Source: Duodenibacillus sp964509205 (lineage in GTDB: Bacteria; Pseudomonadota; Gammaproteobacteria; Burkholderiales; Burkholderiaceae_F). From it: a DNA stretch of 64,000 nucleotides. The stretch lies in the NCBI GenBank assembly GCA_964509205.1, contig CAZDVW010000001.1, forward strand, positions 1-64,000, read 5' to 3'. How positions within the stretch are numbered: the stretch's first letter is position 1; each line of letters begins with the position of its first letter. Of the stretch, positions 9,044 through 16,953 are shown piece after piece. Position numbers and translations under genes: made by a program. Below the pieces are notes generated by a model. That model was given only the letters and a program-made list of their open reading frames with translations, made no database searches and was not told the origin of the DNA.

Positions 9044-10201
9044 CTAAAGGTCCCACGGCGAAACGCCCTTCGGACTTAAGACCCATGCAGCAACCGCGCT
9101 CTTTTGTCCGCCGGCTTGCCTTCCCGCTTCCTCTCCGTGTCCCCAGAAGTAATCGAATCGAATCGGCCCTTTAATGGCACTTCCCGTATCTTGTGCAACA
9201 ACGGGGCGCGCAAAGGAAAGACTCGGTCGTTCCTGTTTCACCTGCGTCACAAAAGGAATTCCAAGCGGCCAATAACTTCTGTCAACGGCAACCGAAGCCT
9301 GCGGCGTCAGTGCAACGCCCAGACTGCCGATGGGTCCCTCGTCATCGGAAGCTGCAATGCGTTCAACAAAGAAAACATAACTCTGGTTGTAACTTAAGAG
9401 TTCGTGGACACGTTTCGGATTCTCGCGAGCCCACTGTTTGATGCGCTGCATGCTCATTTCCGAGGGCTTCATTCGAGCATTCTTAACAAGCCATCCGGCA
9501 ATGGCTCGGTACGGGTGTCCGTTGCTGTCCGCATAACCGAGCCTCAAAAACGTACCGTCTTCCAAAAGAATGCGTCCGGAACCTTGTATCTGAAGGAAAA
9601 AGGCCTCAACTGGATCCTCCACCCAGCAAAGCGCACTGGCATCCAAATCTTGACGCTTCATGATGGCTCCGCGTGCATCGTAGGGAATGACGCGGCTTCC
9701 CGAAATCTTGCCCTTAAGATTCATTTTTTTTAACGACGGATAAACCGATCCGAGATCAACCGTCAGCAAATCATCCGGAACGGCATGAAGCGGAATGCGA
9801 AAACGGTTTGTTTTTTCGCGTGACCCTTGAATGACAGGCTCGTAGTAGCCCGTCATGAGTCCCTTATCCTGTACTTTGTCCTGTCCGGAAACAGAATACA
9901 CGCGCCAAACGTCAAAGTTGTCTCGAAAAAACTCTTTGGCGTCTGCGGAAGAATTCGCCGCCTTTTCACAGACATCTTTCCAACCGGCTCGTCCGGCAAT
10001 GCGCTTACACGACAGAGAAAAAGCCTGCAGAGTTCTTTCCCAATCTTCCTTTTCGGTCGAGGGAAGCGAAGAAAACTTTACACGAACGATTTTTGCGTCT
10101 TTCTTTGTCAGAACGTCTCCCCGGTTCAGAATCGGCCCCGTGCACGACTGAAGAAACAGTGCCGACAGTGCTAACGCAAAAAGTTTTGTCAATTGTTTCA
10201 T
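9044..10201 (-). CDS. mltA: Membrane-bound lytic murein transglycosylase A
   Basis: Outer-membrane lipoprotein that cleaves peptidoglycan glycan strands to 1,6-anhydromuramyl products. The lipobox is LFLQSC with the lipidated Cys at residue 20. The MltA domain (TGYYEPVIQGS, GSGRILLEDG) and the C-terminal 3D domain (DTGSAIKGPIRFDYFWG, holding the catalytic Asp) are clear. ATG 10201 (MKQLTKLF) has GCAGG upstream. The longer frame to 10243 would put 14 residues before the signal peptide. It is the last gene of the rph-rdgB-hemW-mltA run, 13 bp after hemW. Its products feed the muramic-acid recycling genes amgK-murU at 25.7-27.5 kb. Confidence 0.93.
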   Translation of the reverse strand: MKQLTKLFALALSALFLQSCTGPILNRGDVLTKKDAKIVRVKFSSLPSTEKEDWERTLQAFSLSCKRIAGRAGWKDVCEKAANSSADAKEFFRDNFDVWRVYSVSGQDKVQDKGLMTGYYEPVIQGSREKTNRFRIPLHAVPDDLLTVDLGSVYPSLKKMNLKGKISGSRVIPYDARGAIMKRQDLDASALCWVEDPVEAFFLQIQGSGRILLEDGTFLRLGYADSNGHPYRAIAGWLVKNARMKPSEMSMQRIKQWARENPKRVHELLSYNQSYVFFVERIAASDDEGPIGSLGVALTPQASVAVDRSYWPLGIPFVTQVKQERPSLSFARPVVAQDTGSAIKGPIRFDYFWGHGEEAGRQAGGQKSAVAAWVLSPKGVSPWDL

Positions 10202-10214
10202 AACACCTGCCAAA

Positions 10215-11345
10215 TTAAGGGAGAAACCGTTCCTGAAGAACATTTAAGAAACGACGTCCCATGGGGGAAGCCGCAATGCGCCCTTCTCCTTCAAGAAGAC
10301 CCTCTTGCCGAAGCTGAGACAATTTCTCCGAAATAACATCCATCGGAAGCCCCGTTGTTTCGGTCCAATGTGCTTCAGGGACACCCTCTTTTAACCTTAG
10401 CACGTTCAACATGAATTCAAAGGGAATGTCTTCTTTCGAAACCGTTTGTCTGACCCGAACAAAAGTGCCTTGATCAACGCTTTCCTCGTAACGCTGCGGA
10501 TTGGACTCACGTTGTTCACGAACGATCCTTCCTGACAAAGTGAGTTTGGCGTGAGCTCCTGCGCCGATGCCGAGATAGTCGCCGTATGTCCAATACGTTT
10601 TGTTGTGCCGGCAATGAAACCCAGGTCTGGCATAGCCGGAAACTTCATAGTGATCAAACCCGGCTTGCGCGGTTTCTCTTTCAATCAGATCGCTCATATC
10701 AGACATCATATCCGGATCAGGAAGATCCTTTGGCGGATGCTTGAAAAAAAGGCTTCCGGGCTCCAAAGTGAGTTCATAAAACGAGAGGTGTTGCGTCTGA
10801 AAAGACAGCGCCTGTTCGACATCGTCTCTGAGTATGGAAATCGTTTCTCCCGGAAGCGCATACATGAGATCCAGATTGATGTTTTGAAAAATCTGTTTTG
10901 CCATCCGAACAGCCGCTTTGGCTTCATCAGCCGAATGAATACGACCGATTCGAGAAAGCATGGCATCGTGAAAACTTTGCACGCCCAGGGAAAGTCGGTT
11001 CACGCCGGCTTCGGCAAAGGCATTTAATTTTCGTTCCGTCACGGTTCCCGGATTGGCCTCTAGCGCTATTTCCGCATCCGAGGCAAGGCTGACCCGTTCG
11101 CGAATTCCGCACATTAACGCAGCAAAACCCGCTTCTGAGATCAGGCTCGGCGTTCCGCCGCCGAAAAATACACTCGTGACGGGGCGCTCAACCTCTTGCG
11201 CCGCATGCGACAAATCGCGAAGAAGCGTTGCAATGTAACGCGGCTCTTCTCGCTCGAAGGCTCCCGCCCTGGAGTTGAAATCACAATACGGGCACTTGCG
11301 TATGCACCAGGGCCAGTGGATATAAAGAGCAAGCGGAGCTACCAA
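10215..11345 (-). CDS. hemW: Heme chaperone HemW (radical SAM, HemN-like)
   Basis: Radical-SAM protein that binds heme and inserts it into targets; formerly annotated as oxygen-independent coproporphyrinogen oxidase. The CxxxCxxC motif (C14, C18, C21) lies in YIHWPWCIRKCPYCDF. I chose the TTG at 11345 because it gives the short family N-terminus (MVAPLALYIHWPWC) and overlaps the rdgB stop in TTGGTAG. Frames open further upstream run through rdgB and add non-homologous residues. Length is 376 residues. The TTG start and overlap suggest translation coupled to rdgB. Confidence 0.9.
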   Translation of the reverse strand: MVAPLALYIHWPWCIRKCPYCDFNSRAGAFEREEPRYIATLLRDLSHAAQEVERPVTSVFFGGGTPSLISEAGFAALMCGIRERVSLASDAEIALEANPGTVTERKLNAFAEAGVNRLSLGVQSFHDAMLSRIGRIHSADEAKAAVRMAKQIFQNINLDLMYALPGETISILRDDVEQALSFQTQHLSFYELTLEPGSLFFKHPPKDLPDPDMMSDMSDLIERETAQAGFDHYEVSGYARPGFHCRHNKTYWTYGDYLGIGAGAHAKLTLSGRIVREQRESNPQRYEESVDQGTFVRVRQTVSKEDIPFEFMLNVLRLKEGVPEAHWTETTGLPMDVISEKLSQLRQEGLLEGEGRIAASPMGRRFLNVLQERFLP

Positions 11346-11938
11346 CTCCAGCGCTCCGCAATCGCATCGAGCATGGCGCGAAGCGCTTTGCCGCGATGAC
11401 TGACGGCATTCTTTTCCTGCGCCGTTAACTCTGCCGCCGTTTTGCCGAATTCCGGCAAATAAAAATACGGGTCGTAGCCAAACCCGCCGCACCCGCGCGG
11501 CTCTGCGACAATCTCACCGTCCCAATGGGCTTCAATGACAATCGGTTCCGGATCGTCTGCATAGCGCAAAGCGACCAGTACGCAGGTGTAGTGTGCTTTC
11601 TTGTTGTCCTTGTCTTTGAGCGCTGCCACCAATTTGGCGTTATTGGCTGCATCGTCGCAATCGGCCCCGGCATATCTGGCAGAAAAGACGCCCGGAGCGC
11701 CGTTTAATGCATCTGCCGTAATCCCGGAGTCATCGGCCAGCGCAGGCAAGCCGCTCTTTTTCGAGGCGTTGCGCGCTTTGGCCAAGGCATTTTCCAAAAA
11801 CGTGTGATACGGCTCCTCGCAGGCGGAGACGCCGAGGCTGCCCTGACCGAGAATTTGAATATCTCGCTCAGAAAACATGGCCTTAAATTCCCGCAACTTT
11901 CCCGGATTGTTTGAGGCAAGGACTAATTCTTTTGACAT
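11339..11938 (-). CDS. rdgB: dITP/XTP pyrophosphatase (RdgB/HAM1)
   Basis: Removes non-canonical purine nucleotides (dITP, dHapTP, XTP) by hydrolysis to the monophosphate. The N-terminus LVLASNNPGKLREF and the motifs ALADDSGITADAL and GGCGFGYDPYFY, with SHRGKALRAM near the end, are the family signatures. Length of 199 residues is normal. It starts inside the last codons of rph (16-bp overlap) and its stop overlaps the hemW start, so the three genes form one translational chain. Confidence 0.95.
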   Translation of the reverse strand: MSKELVLASNNPGKLREFKAMFSERDIQILGQGSLGVSACEEPYHTFLENALAKARNASKKSGLPALADDSGITADALNGAPGVFSARYAGADCDDAANNAKLVAALKDKDNKKAHYTCVLVALRYADDPEPIVIEAHWDGEIVAEPRGCGGFGYDPYFYLPEFGKTAAELTAQEKNAVSHRGKALRAMLDAIAERWSW

Positions 11939-12666
11939 GTCAACGATCTCCCAAGCGTGTGTGCCTGCTCCTGCATGATTCTCTCACAGCCCGAGCGAGC
12001 CAGAGAAAGCATCTTATTTAAGTCTTCCGAAGAAAACGGCTCTCCCTCAGCCGTTCCCTGTATTTCAACAAAGCGCCCCGATCCCGTCATGACAACGTTC
12101 ATATCCGTGTCGCTTGCACTGTCTTCGACGTAGTCAAGATCCAGTACGGGGACTCCGTTGCTCATCCCGACGCTGACGGCAGCAACTGTGTCTAAGAGCG
12201 GATTTTCCGCAATCTTTCCGTTTTCCAACATCCAAGTGACCGCATCGGTCAAAGCGACGTACGCTCCGCTGATAGACGCACACCGCGTTCCGCCGTCGGC
12301 TTGGATCACATCGCAGTCCAGTTTGATGGTAAACCCTGCGATCTTCGATCGATCCACGACGGCTCTCAGACTGCGTCCGATCAGACGCTGAATTTCCTGC
12401 GTACGACCTGTTTGTTTACCCTTAGCCGCTTCGCGTTCGCAGCGCGTCGACGTCGCCCGGGGCAGCAGCCCGTATTCGGCCGTCACCCAGCCTTCGCTGC
12501 GTCCCTCAAGGAATTTAGGAGTGCCCTCTGTGACGCTTGCCGTACAGATCACTTTCGTCTTGCCGACGCAAACGAGCACACTGCCCTCTGCGTGACAAGT
12601 AAAAGCACGCGTAAATTGAATCGGACGCATTGCGTCTGGCGTCCGACCGTCATGCCGAAGAGTCAT
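11923..12666 (-). CDS. rph: Ribonuclease PH
   Basis: Phosphate-dependent 3'-5' exoribonuclease that trims tRNA 3' ends. The N-terminal GRTPDAMRPIQF, the phosphate-binding region RTQEIQRLIGRSLRAVVD and the core CDVIQADGGTRCASISGA are characteristic. Length of 247 residues is slightly above the usual 238. It is the first gene of the rph-rdgB-hemW-mltA operon and is divergent from yicC with 210 bp between, as in many proteobacteria. Confidence 0.95.
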   Translation of the reverse strand: MTLRHDGRTPDAMRPIQFTRAFTCHAEGSVLVCVGKTKVICTASVTEGTPKFLEGRSEGWVTAEYGLLPRATSTRCEREAAKGKQTGRTQEIQRLIGRSLRAVVDRSKIAGFTIKLDCDVIQADGGTRCASISGAYVALTDAVTWMLENGKIAENPLLDTVAAVSVGMSNGVPVLDLDYVEDSASDTDMNVVMTGSGRFVEIQGTAEGEPFSSEDLNKMLSLARSGCERIMQEQAHTLGRSLTCQKN

Positions 12667-12876
12667 TTCCGTTCCCGTAAAAAATTTGGTCTGCGTATTA
12701 TAAAAAACACGACTCTCCTAGTTAATCCATGAACTGAGCGAAGCCTCCGACCTGAACGAAACCTCTTTTACCTCGGAATTTCCTCCTCCCTTCGGGTGTC
12801 TTTCATTAAAATCTCGTTCGCCTGCCGCCGACAAATAATCCATTCGGCAGCGGCATGAAAAAAAAGGAAAATCATC

Positions 12877-13779
12877 ATGTCCGACGTTCTCTCCATGACG
12901 GGCTATGCCGCCGCTCAAGGCCAAACAGCTCTTGGCCTCGTCACCATCGAACTCAGAAGCGTTAATTCGCGATTTCTTGACCTCATTCTCCGCATCCCGG
13001 ATGAATTGCGTTCTGCAGAACCGACTCTGCGCGAGATTCTCCGAAACAGCGTGCGCCGCGGAAAACTCGAGTGCAGAATCGGGTTAAAAACAGACCCAGC
13101 CGTTGCGGGAAACCAAGCTAACCCTGAGGCACTCAAGACGCTTCAATCCTTGCAAAAACAGATTCTCGACGTACTGCCGGATGCCGAAAAACTCTCCGTC
13201 ATCAACATTCTCGAGTACCCAGGCGTTCTTTCTTCTCCGGAAATCAATGAAGAAAAAGTCAACGAACAGATCACTGCCGTCCTGCATGCCGCACTGGATG
13301 CCTTTCAGGCAAGCCGAACCCGAGAAGGAAAGGCACTCAGCGCCGTTCTTCTCGGCTACTGCGATACGATTCAATCCGTCGTCGAGCAGTTAAAGCCGCA
13401 GCTTCCTCTGATTCTCACGTCCATTCAAGACAAGATGAAGGAAAGGCTCAAAGAAGCCCTCGAGGGACCGCTCTCAAGCGCCTCAGGACTCTCGCGCGAA
13501 GAAATCAACGACCGAATTCAGACAGAGCTGACGCTTTACGCGCTGAAGATGGATGTTGACGAAGAGATGAATCGACTGCTCACGCACGTCGGCGAAGTTC
13601 GCAGAATTCTCAAAACGGGCGGTGCCGTCGGCCGCAAGTTGGACTTCCTGATGCAGGAATTAAATCGCGAGGCTAACACCCTCGGCTCGAAAGCCAGCGC
13701 CATTGAGATGACAAACGTTTCGCTCGCCTTAAAACTCACCATCGAACAAATGCGAGAACAGATTCAAAACCTCGAATAG
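12877..13779 (+). CDS. yicC: YicC family endoribonuclease
   Basis: YicC-family protein. E. coli YicC has been described as an endoribonuclease acting on small RNA. The N-terminal domain begins SMTGYAAAQG and the C-terminal DUF1732 region contains DEEMNRLLTHVGEVRRIL and DFLMQELNREANTLGSKA. The middle holds a long helical region. Length of 300 residues is normal. ATG 12877 follows AAAAGGAAAA. It is divergent from rph and converges with the membrane protein at 13786 with a 6-bp gap. Confidence 0.92.
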   Translation: MSDVLSMTGYAAAQGQTALGLVTIELRSVNSRFLDLILRIPDELRSAEPTLREILRNSVRRGKLECRIGLKTDPAVAGNQANPEALKTLQSLQKQILDVLPDAEKLSVINILEYPGVLSSPEINEEKVNEQITAVLHAALDAFQASRTREGKALSAVLLGYCDTIQSVVEQLKPQLPLILTSIQDKMKERLKEALEGPLSSASGLSREEINDRIQTELTLYALKMDVDEEMNRLLTHVGEVRRILKTGGAVGRKLDFLMQELNREANTLGSKASAIEMTNVSLALKLTIEQMREQIQNLE

Positions 13780-13785
13780 CACTTC

Positions 13786-14430
13786 TCACTGCAAGAACCG
13801 CATGACCGCCGGGCGAACAAAAGGACTCAGTCGCCTGACAAGCCATCCGACGGTCAATGCGGAAATGAGCGTCCCCTCTCGGATGCCGACCGGACCGGCT
13901 AATACTGTCCATCCGAGCACAGCCGAGAGACAGACCATGGAAACGTCAAATCCGATTTTAAGGGAGCCGAAATCCTTTTCGGTCACGACAGAAACGGCAA
14001 GAACAAACCCCTCGCCGGGCATCATGGAAATATTGGACAACAAAAGAGCCAAAATGCCGAGAGCGAGGAAAACATTGGCAAATACACTCAGCGCCAAATT
14101 AACCCAGTAGAGCTCTCCGAAGAAAACGCCGACAAACCCCATGCACAGGTCAATAAAGAACCCAAAGAGAAAAACCAGCGGGATCTGAACCAGACTGTAA
14201 ATTCGAAAGTGTTTTCGGAGAATCAGAACCTGCAACACAACAAAACCGACATTGACCCAGAAAGTCGCCATGCCGAGCGACGTATCGAAGATATTCGAGA
14301 CAACCAAAGGAAGAGTCGAAATCGGCGTCGTGCCCACACCCGCACAGACCAGCGCGGCGATGCCGAACGCCATCAAAAACATGCCGAGCAAAAGCAGGAC
14401 AACCCGCTTCAGAAACAAGACGGAACTCAC
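13786..14430 (-). CDS. YczE/YitT-type multi-pass membrane protein of unknown function
   Basis: Five or six hydrophobic helices. The motifs GIAALVCAGVGTTPISTLP and a late SNISMMPGEGF are typical of the YczE/YyaS membrane family. The function is not known to me; some relatives lie beside transporters or regulators. The start is GTG 14430, 6 bp after the stop of the small upstream gene, so it is probably the last member of the scpA transcript. No strong ribosome binding site is visible, which leaves translational coupling as the likely mode of initiation. Confidence 0.75.
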   Translation of the reverse strand: MSSVLFLKRVVLLLLGMFLMAFGIAALVCAGVGTTPISTLPLVVSNIFDTSLGMATFWVNVGFVVLQVLILRKHFRIYSLVQIPLVFLFGFFIDLCMGFVGVFFGELYWVNLALSVFANVFLALGILALLLSNISMMPGEGFVLAVSVVTEKDFGSLKIGFDVSMVCLSAVLGWTVLAGPVGIREGTLISALTVGWLVRRLSPFVRPAVMRFLQ

Positions 14431-14436
14431 GGGAAA

Positions 14437-14742
14437 TTACTTCTTTTTTTCACGCTCTGCTGCCTCTGCCGCCCGAAACTCCTCCCAAGCGTCAAGAGTG
14501 AGCCAATAAAAGTGCAGCCCCGCAATGGTCACGAGATGAAATTCGGCCTCATCGGTAATCCACGGATATCGGCGCGCAAGGCGAATCGCACCGAACTGTC
14601 CGATGCCGACCAACGCTTTCACAATGGCCTCCTCGTCTTGCTTCCTTTTCGGATCCAATCGCAAGAGCACACAGGCGCGTTCAAAATTTTCGACGGTTTT
14701 CAGAGCTCGGCGGATGTATTCAGCGCAGTATTTACAACTCAT
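14437..14742 (-). CDS. Small conserved-looking protein of unknown function downstream of scpA
   Basis: 101 residues, unrecognised. It starts MSCKYCAEYI with a CxxC in the first six residues and is soluble and mostly helical by eye. It has a cluster of aromatic residues in HFYWLTLDAWEEF and ends in a charged tail (EREKKK). Its ATG overlaps the scpA stop (ATGA), a sign that it is really translated. The membrane protein gene follows 6 bp later. The CxxC could bind a metal, but no second pair is visible. I do not assign a function. Confidence 0.7.
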   Translation of the reverse strand: MSCKYCAEYIRRALKTVENFERACVLLRLDPKRKQDEEAIVKALVGIGQFGAIRLARRYPWITDEAEFHLVTIAGLHFYWLTLDAWEEFRAAEAAEREKKK

Positions 14743-15602
14743 GCCTCCCCCTTTCCCGACCCTGTTCGAGCCACATACAACGGAGCAAAAGGAACAGCCT
14801 GCGTAATCCGAACTAAGCCGTCCTTTGCCAGCTCCAAAATCGCCAAATAGTTCACGATAGCCACTTGAATCCCGCAGCCCTTTTCAAACAGATTCTGAAA
14901 TTCCACGAATGGTTTTTCCGCAAGACGCCTTAATATATTCGACATAAATTCACGCACAGACAGTTCTTGGCGTGAAATTTTATGGTTGACGCGAAGCTTG
15001 GCATCTGCCAAAACCTGCTGCCAAACTCGGGCAAGTTCTTCTGCGCTCACATTCGGGAGAATCTTGCTTTGCGTTTGTTCAATCAGAACGAATGCCTTCC
15101 AGAAATCACGGCCATTTCTCGGTATCTGATCCAAGTCGCGCGCCGCCAACTTCATTTTTTCGTACTCAAGAAGGCGCCGCGCCAACTCAGCCTGCGGATC
15201 TTCGACTTCCTCATCATCATCGATGCGGGTAACAGGCAACAGAAGCCGACTTTTGATCTGCATCAGACAAGCGGCCATCACCAAATATTCTGCGGCAAGT
15301 TCCAGATTGGATTTACGAATCAGCTCAACGTATCCCATGTACTGCTCAGTCACAAGCGCCATGGGCACATTCATCACATCAAATTTCTGTTTGCGAATTA
15401 AGTACAAAAGCAGATCAAGCGGACCCTCAAAACTCTCGAGAAACACCTCAAGCGCATCGGGCGGAATGTACAGACCGTCCGGAACCTTAAACAGAGGTTC
15501 GCCGTAAAGCCTGGCAATGGCAATGCCGTCGACCGTATCCGGCGTCGAATCGCTGCTCGCCGCCGAAGACGTCAGAATCGCTTTTTCACTTTCCGCGTTC
15601 AC
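14739..15602 (-). CDS. scpA: Segregation and condensation protein A
   Basis: Kleisin subunit of the Smc-ScpAB condensin. Family core: FEGPLDLLLYLIRKQKFDV near residue 60, the EYLVMAACLMQIKSRLLLP helix, and the C-terminal winged helix. GTG 15602 directly follows the cpoB stop (TAACGTG) and gives 287 residues. An ATG at 15656 in the same frame would overlap cpoB by 53 nt and add a very basic 18-residue stretch that is probably a shadow of the cpoB tail. No scpB is seen next to it; the following gene is the small unknown protein. Confidence 0.88.
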   Translation of the reverse strand: MNAESEKAILTSSAASSDSTPDTVDGIAIARLYGEPLFKVPDGLYIPPDALEVFLESFEGPLDLLLYLIRKQKFDVMNVPMALVTEQYMGYVELIRKSNLELAAEYLVMAACLMQIKSRLLLPVTRIDDDEEVEDPQAELARRLLEYEKMKLAARDLDQIPRNGRDFWKAFVLIEQTQSKILPNVSAEELARVWQQVLADAKLRVNHKISRQELSVREFMSNILRRLAEKPFVEFQNLFEKGCGIQVAIVNYLAILELAKDGLVRITQAVPFAPLYVARTGSGKGEA

Positions 15603-15603
15603 G

Positions 15604-16368
15604 TTATTTTTTCGAAGAAACTTTCTTCGGCTTCGTCGCTTTCGGCGCTGGGCCAAGAGCCTTTAAGCGTTGAGTCGCTGTTTGAGCGCTTTCCGTTCCG
15701 GCGTATTTTTTAATCACAGAATTTAAAAGCGTTCTGGCCGCTTCACGTCGTCCGAGACGCTCTTCGGCGGCTGCCTGCGAAAGCATCGCCTCAGGCACTC
15801 GAGAACTTTCCGGATAGCGCTCAATCAACTTCTTTTGCGCCTCAACAGCCGATTCAAGCTTGTTTTGCACGTAGTAAGCACAGCCGAGCCAGTACAGCGT
15901 GTTGGCCATGTAACCGGACTTCGGAAAATCTGTAGCCAGCGACTCCAGCAATTTCTGACTGCCCTCGTACTCGCCTTCTGAGAAGAGAGCAAGTGCCAAA
16001 TCGTAGCGCCGTTTTTCTTCCGGAACGACCGTAAACGTGGTGCCGTTCTCCCCTTTTTCGACATGGGACTCAAAAGCCGCCAGTCGCTTATCAAGACTCA
16101 CGAAGAGATCCCGCGAAGAACGCTGCGAAAGACTGATTTGATGAGAGAGCCGTTCGATCTTTCCCGTCATCTCTGCATTCTGGGAGCGAAGTTGTTCGAT
16201 CTGCCCGAGCAACTCGAGTTGCGCATTTTGCGCAACGCTCAACTTCTGACGCAACTCAAGGATTGCACGGCGAGCCTCGTCGTCAGAAAAAGCCGACGAC
16301 GTGCCGCAAACAGAGAAAAACACAACGGCCGCCGTTACGGCAAAAAGCGCACGGGAAAGCTTGATCAT
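15604..16368 (-). CDS. cpoB: Cell division coordinator CpoB (YbgF)
   Basis: Periplasmic TolA/PBP1B-associated protein that couples outer-membrane constriction with septal murein synthesis. A signal peptide spans residues 1-26 (ending GTSSAF). A coiled coil of about residues 30-80 contains LRQKLSVAQNAQLELLGQIEQ-type heptads, and C-terminal TPR repeats begin at YDLALALF. ATG 16368 is preceded by GAGG at 7 nt. A GTG at 16380 would add only four residues. It lies 20 bp after pal, the normal tolB-pal-cpoB order. Confidence 0.92.
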   Translation of the reverse strand: MIKLSRALFAVTAAVVFFSVCGTSSAFSDDEARRAILELRQKLSVAQNAQLELLGQIEQLRSQNAEMTGKIERLSHQISLSQRSSRDLFVSLDKRLAAFESHVEKGENGTTFTVVPEEKRRYDLALALFSEGEYEGSQKLLESLATDFPKSGYMANTLYWLGCAYYVQNKLESAVEAQKKLIERYPESSRVPEAMLSQAAAEERLGRREAARTLLNSVIKKYAGTESAQTATQRLKALGPAPKATKPKKVSSKK

Positions 16369-16388
16369 GAATGGCCTCACTGCTTCAT

Positions 16389-16874
16389 TTAATTAGAAAT
16401 AACAATGTCAGCTCGACGGTTTTTCGCCCAGGCTTCTTCATGTTCGCCCAATTCGATCGGTCTTTCACGTCCGAAGCTGACTGCCTCAAGACGTTTAGAA
16501 GAAATTCCGCGAATTTGCATGAGTCCCTTGACGGCTTCGCTACGCTTTTGGCCAAGCGCCAAGTTGTATTCACGGCTTCCGCGGCTGTCCGTATTGCCCT
16601 CAATGCGGGCAACGAGAGCCGGATTGGCCATCATGGCGCGAACCTGTCGGTCAATCACCGGAAAGTATTTGTTGTCGACCGCATAGCTGTCAAAAGCAAA
16701 GTACACGCTCTTGTCAGAGGTAAGAGCGGAAGCTGTGCCGTTGCCGGCAGTCCCTGTTGCAGAAGACGCCGTTTGCGTTGTTCCTTCCTTGGCAGATTCA
16801 TCCAAACTCACGCTCGAGCAGCCGGCCAGAACCATTGTTGCAGCCAGTGCAGCTGCCAAAATAACTTTTTTCAC
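16389..16874 (-). CDS. pal: Peptidoglycan-associated lipoprotein Pal
   Basis: Outer-membrane lipoprotein that tethers the membrane to peptidoglycan and binds TolB. The GTG start at 16874 (MKKVILAAALA) has GGAG at 9 nt and gives a lipobox MVLAGC. The OmpA-like domain includes YFAFDSYAVD, GNTDSRGSREYNLALGQKR and NRRADIVIS. Length of 161 residues is typical. The longer frame to 16988 would overlap tolB and put non-homologous sequence before the signal peptide. Confidence 0.94.
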   Translation of the reverse strand: MKKVILAAALAATMVLAGCSSVSLDESAKEGTTQTASSATGTAGNGTASALTSDKSVYFAFDSYAVDNKYFPVIDRQVRAMMANPALVARIEGNTDSRGSREYNLALGQKRSEAVKGLMQIRGISSKRLEAVSFGRERPIELGEHEEAWAKNRRADIVISN

Positions 16875-16953
16875 TTTCGTTTCTCCATCTTTAAGACAGG
16901 AACCATTCTCAACCGCATCATACAGGTTCGATTCCTCTCTGATATCCAATTGC

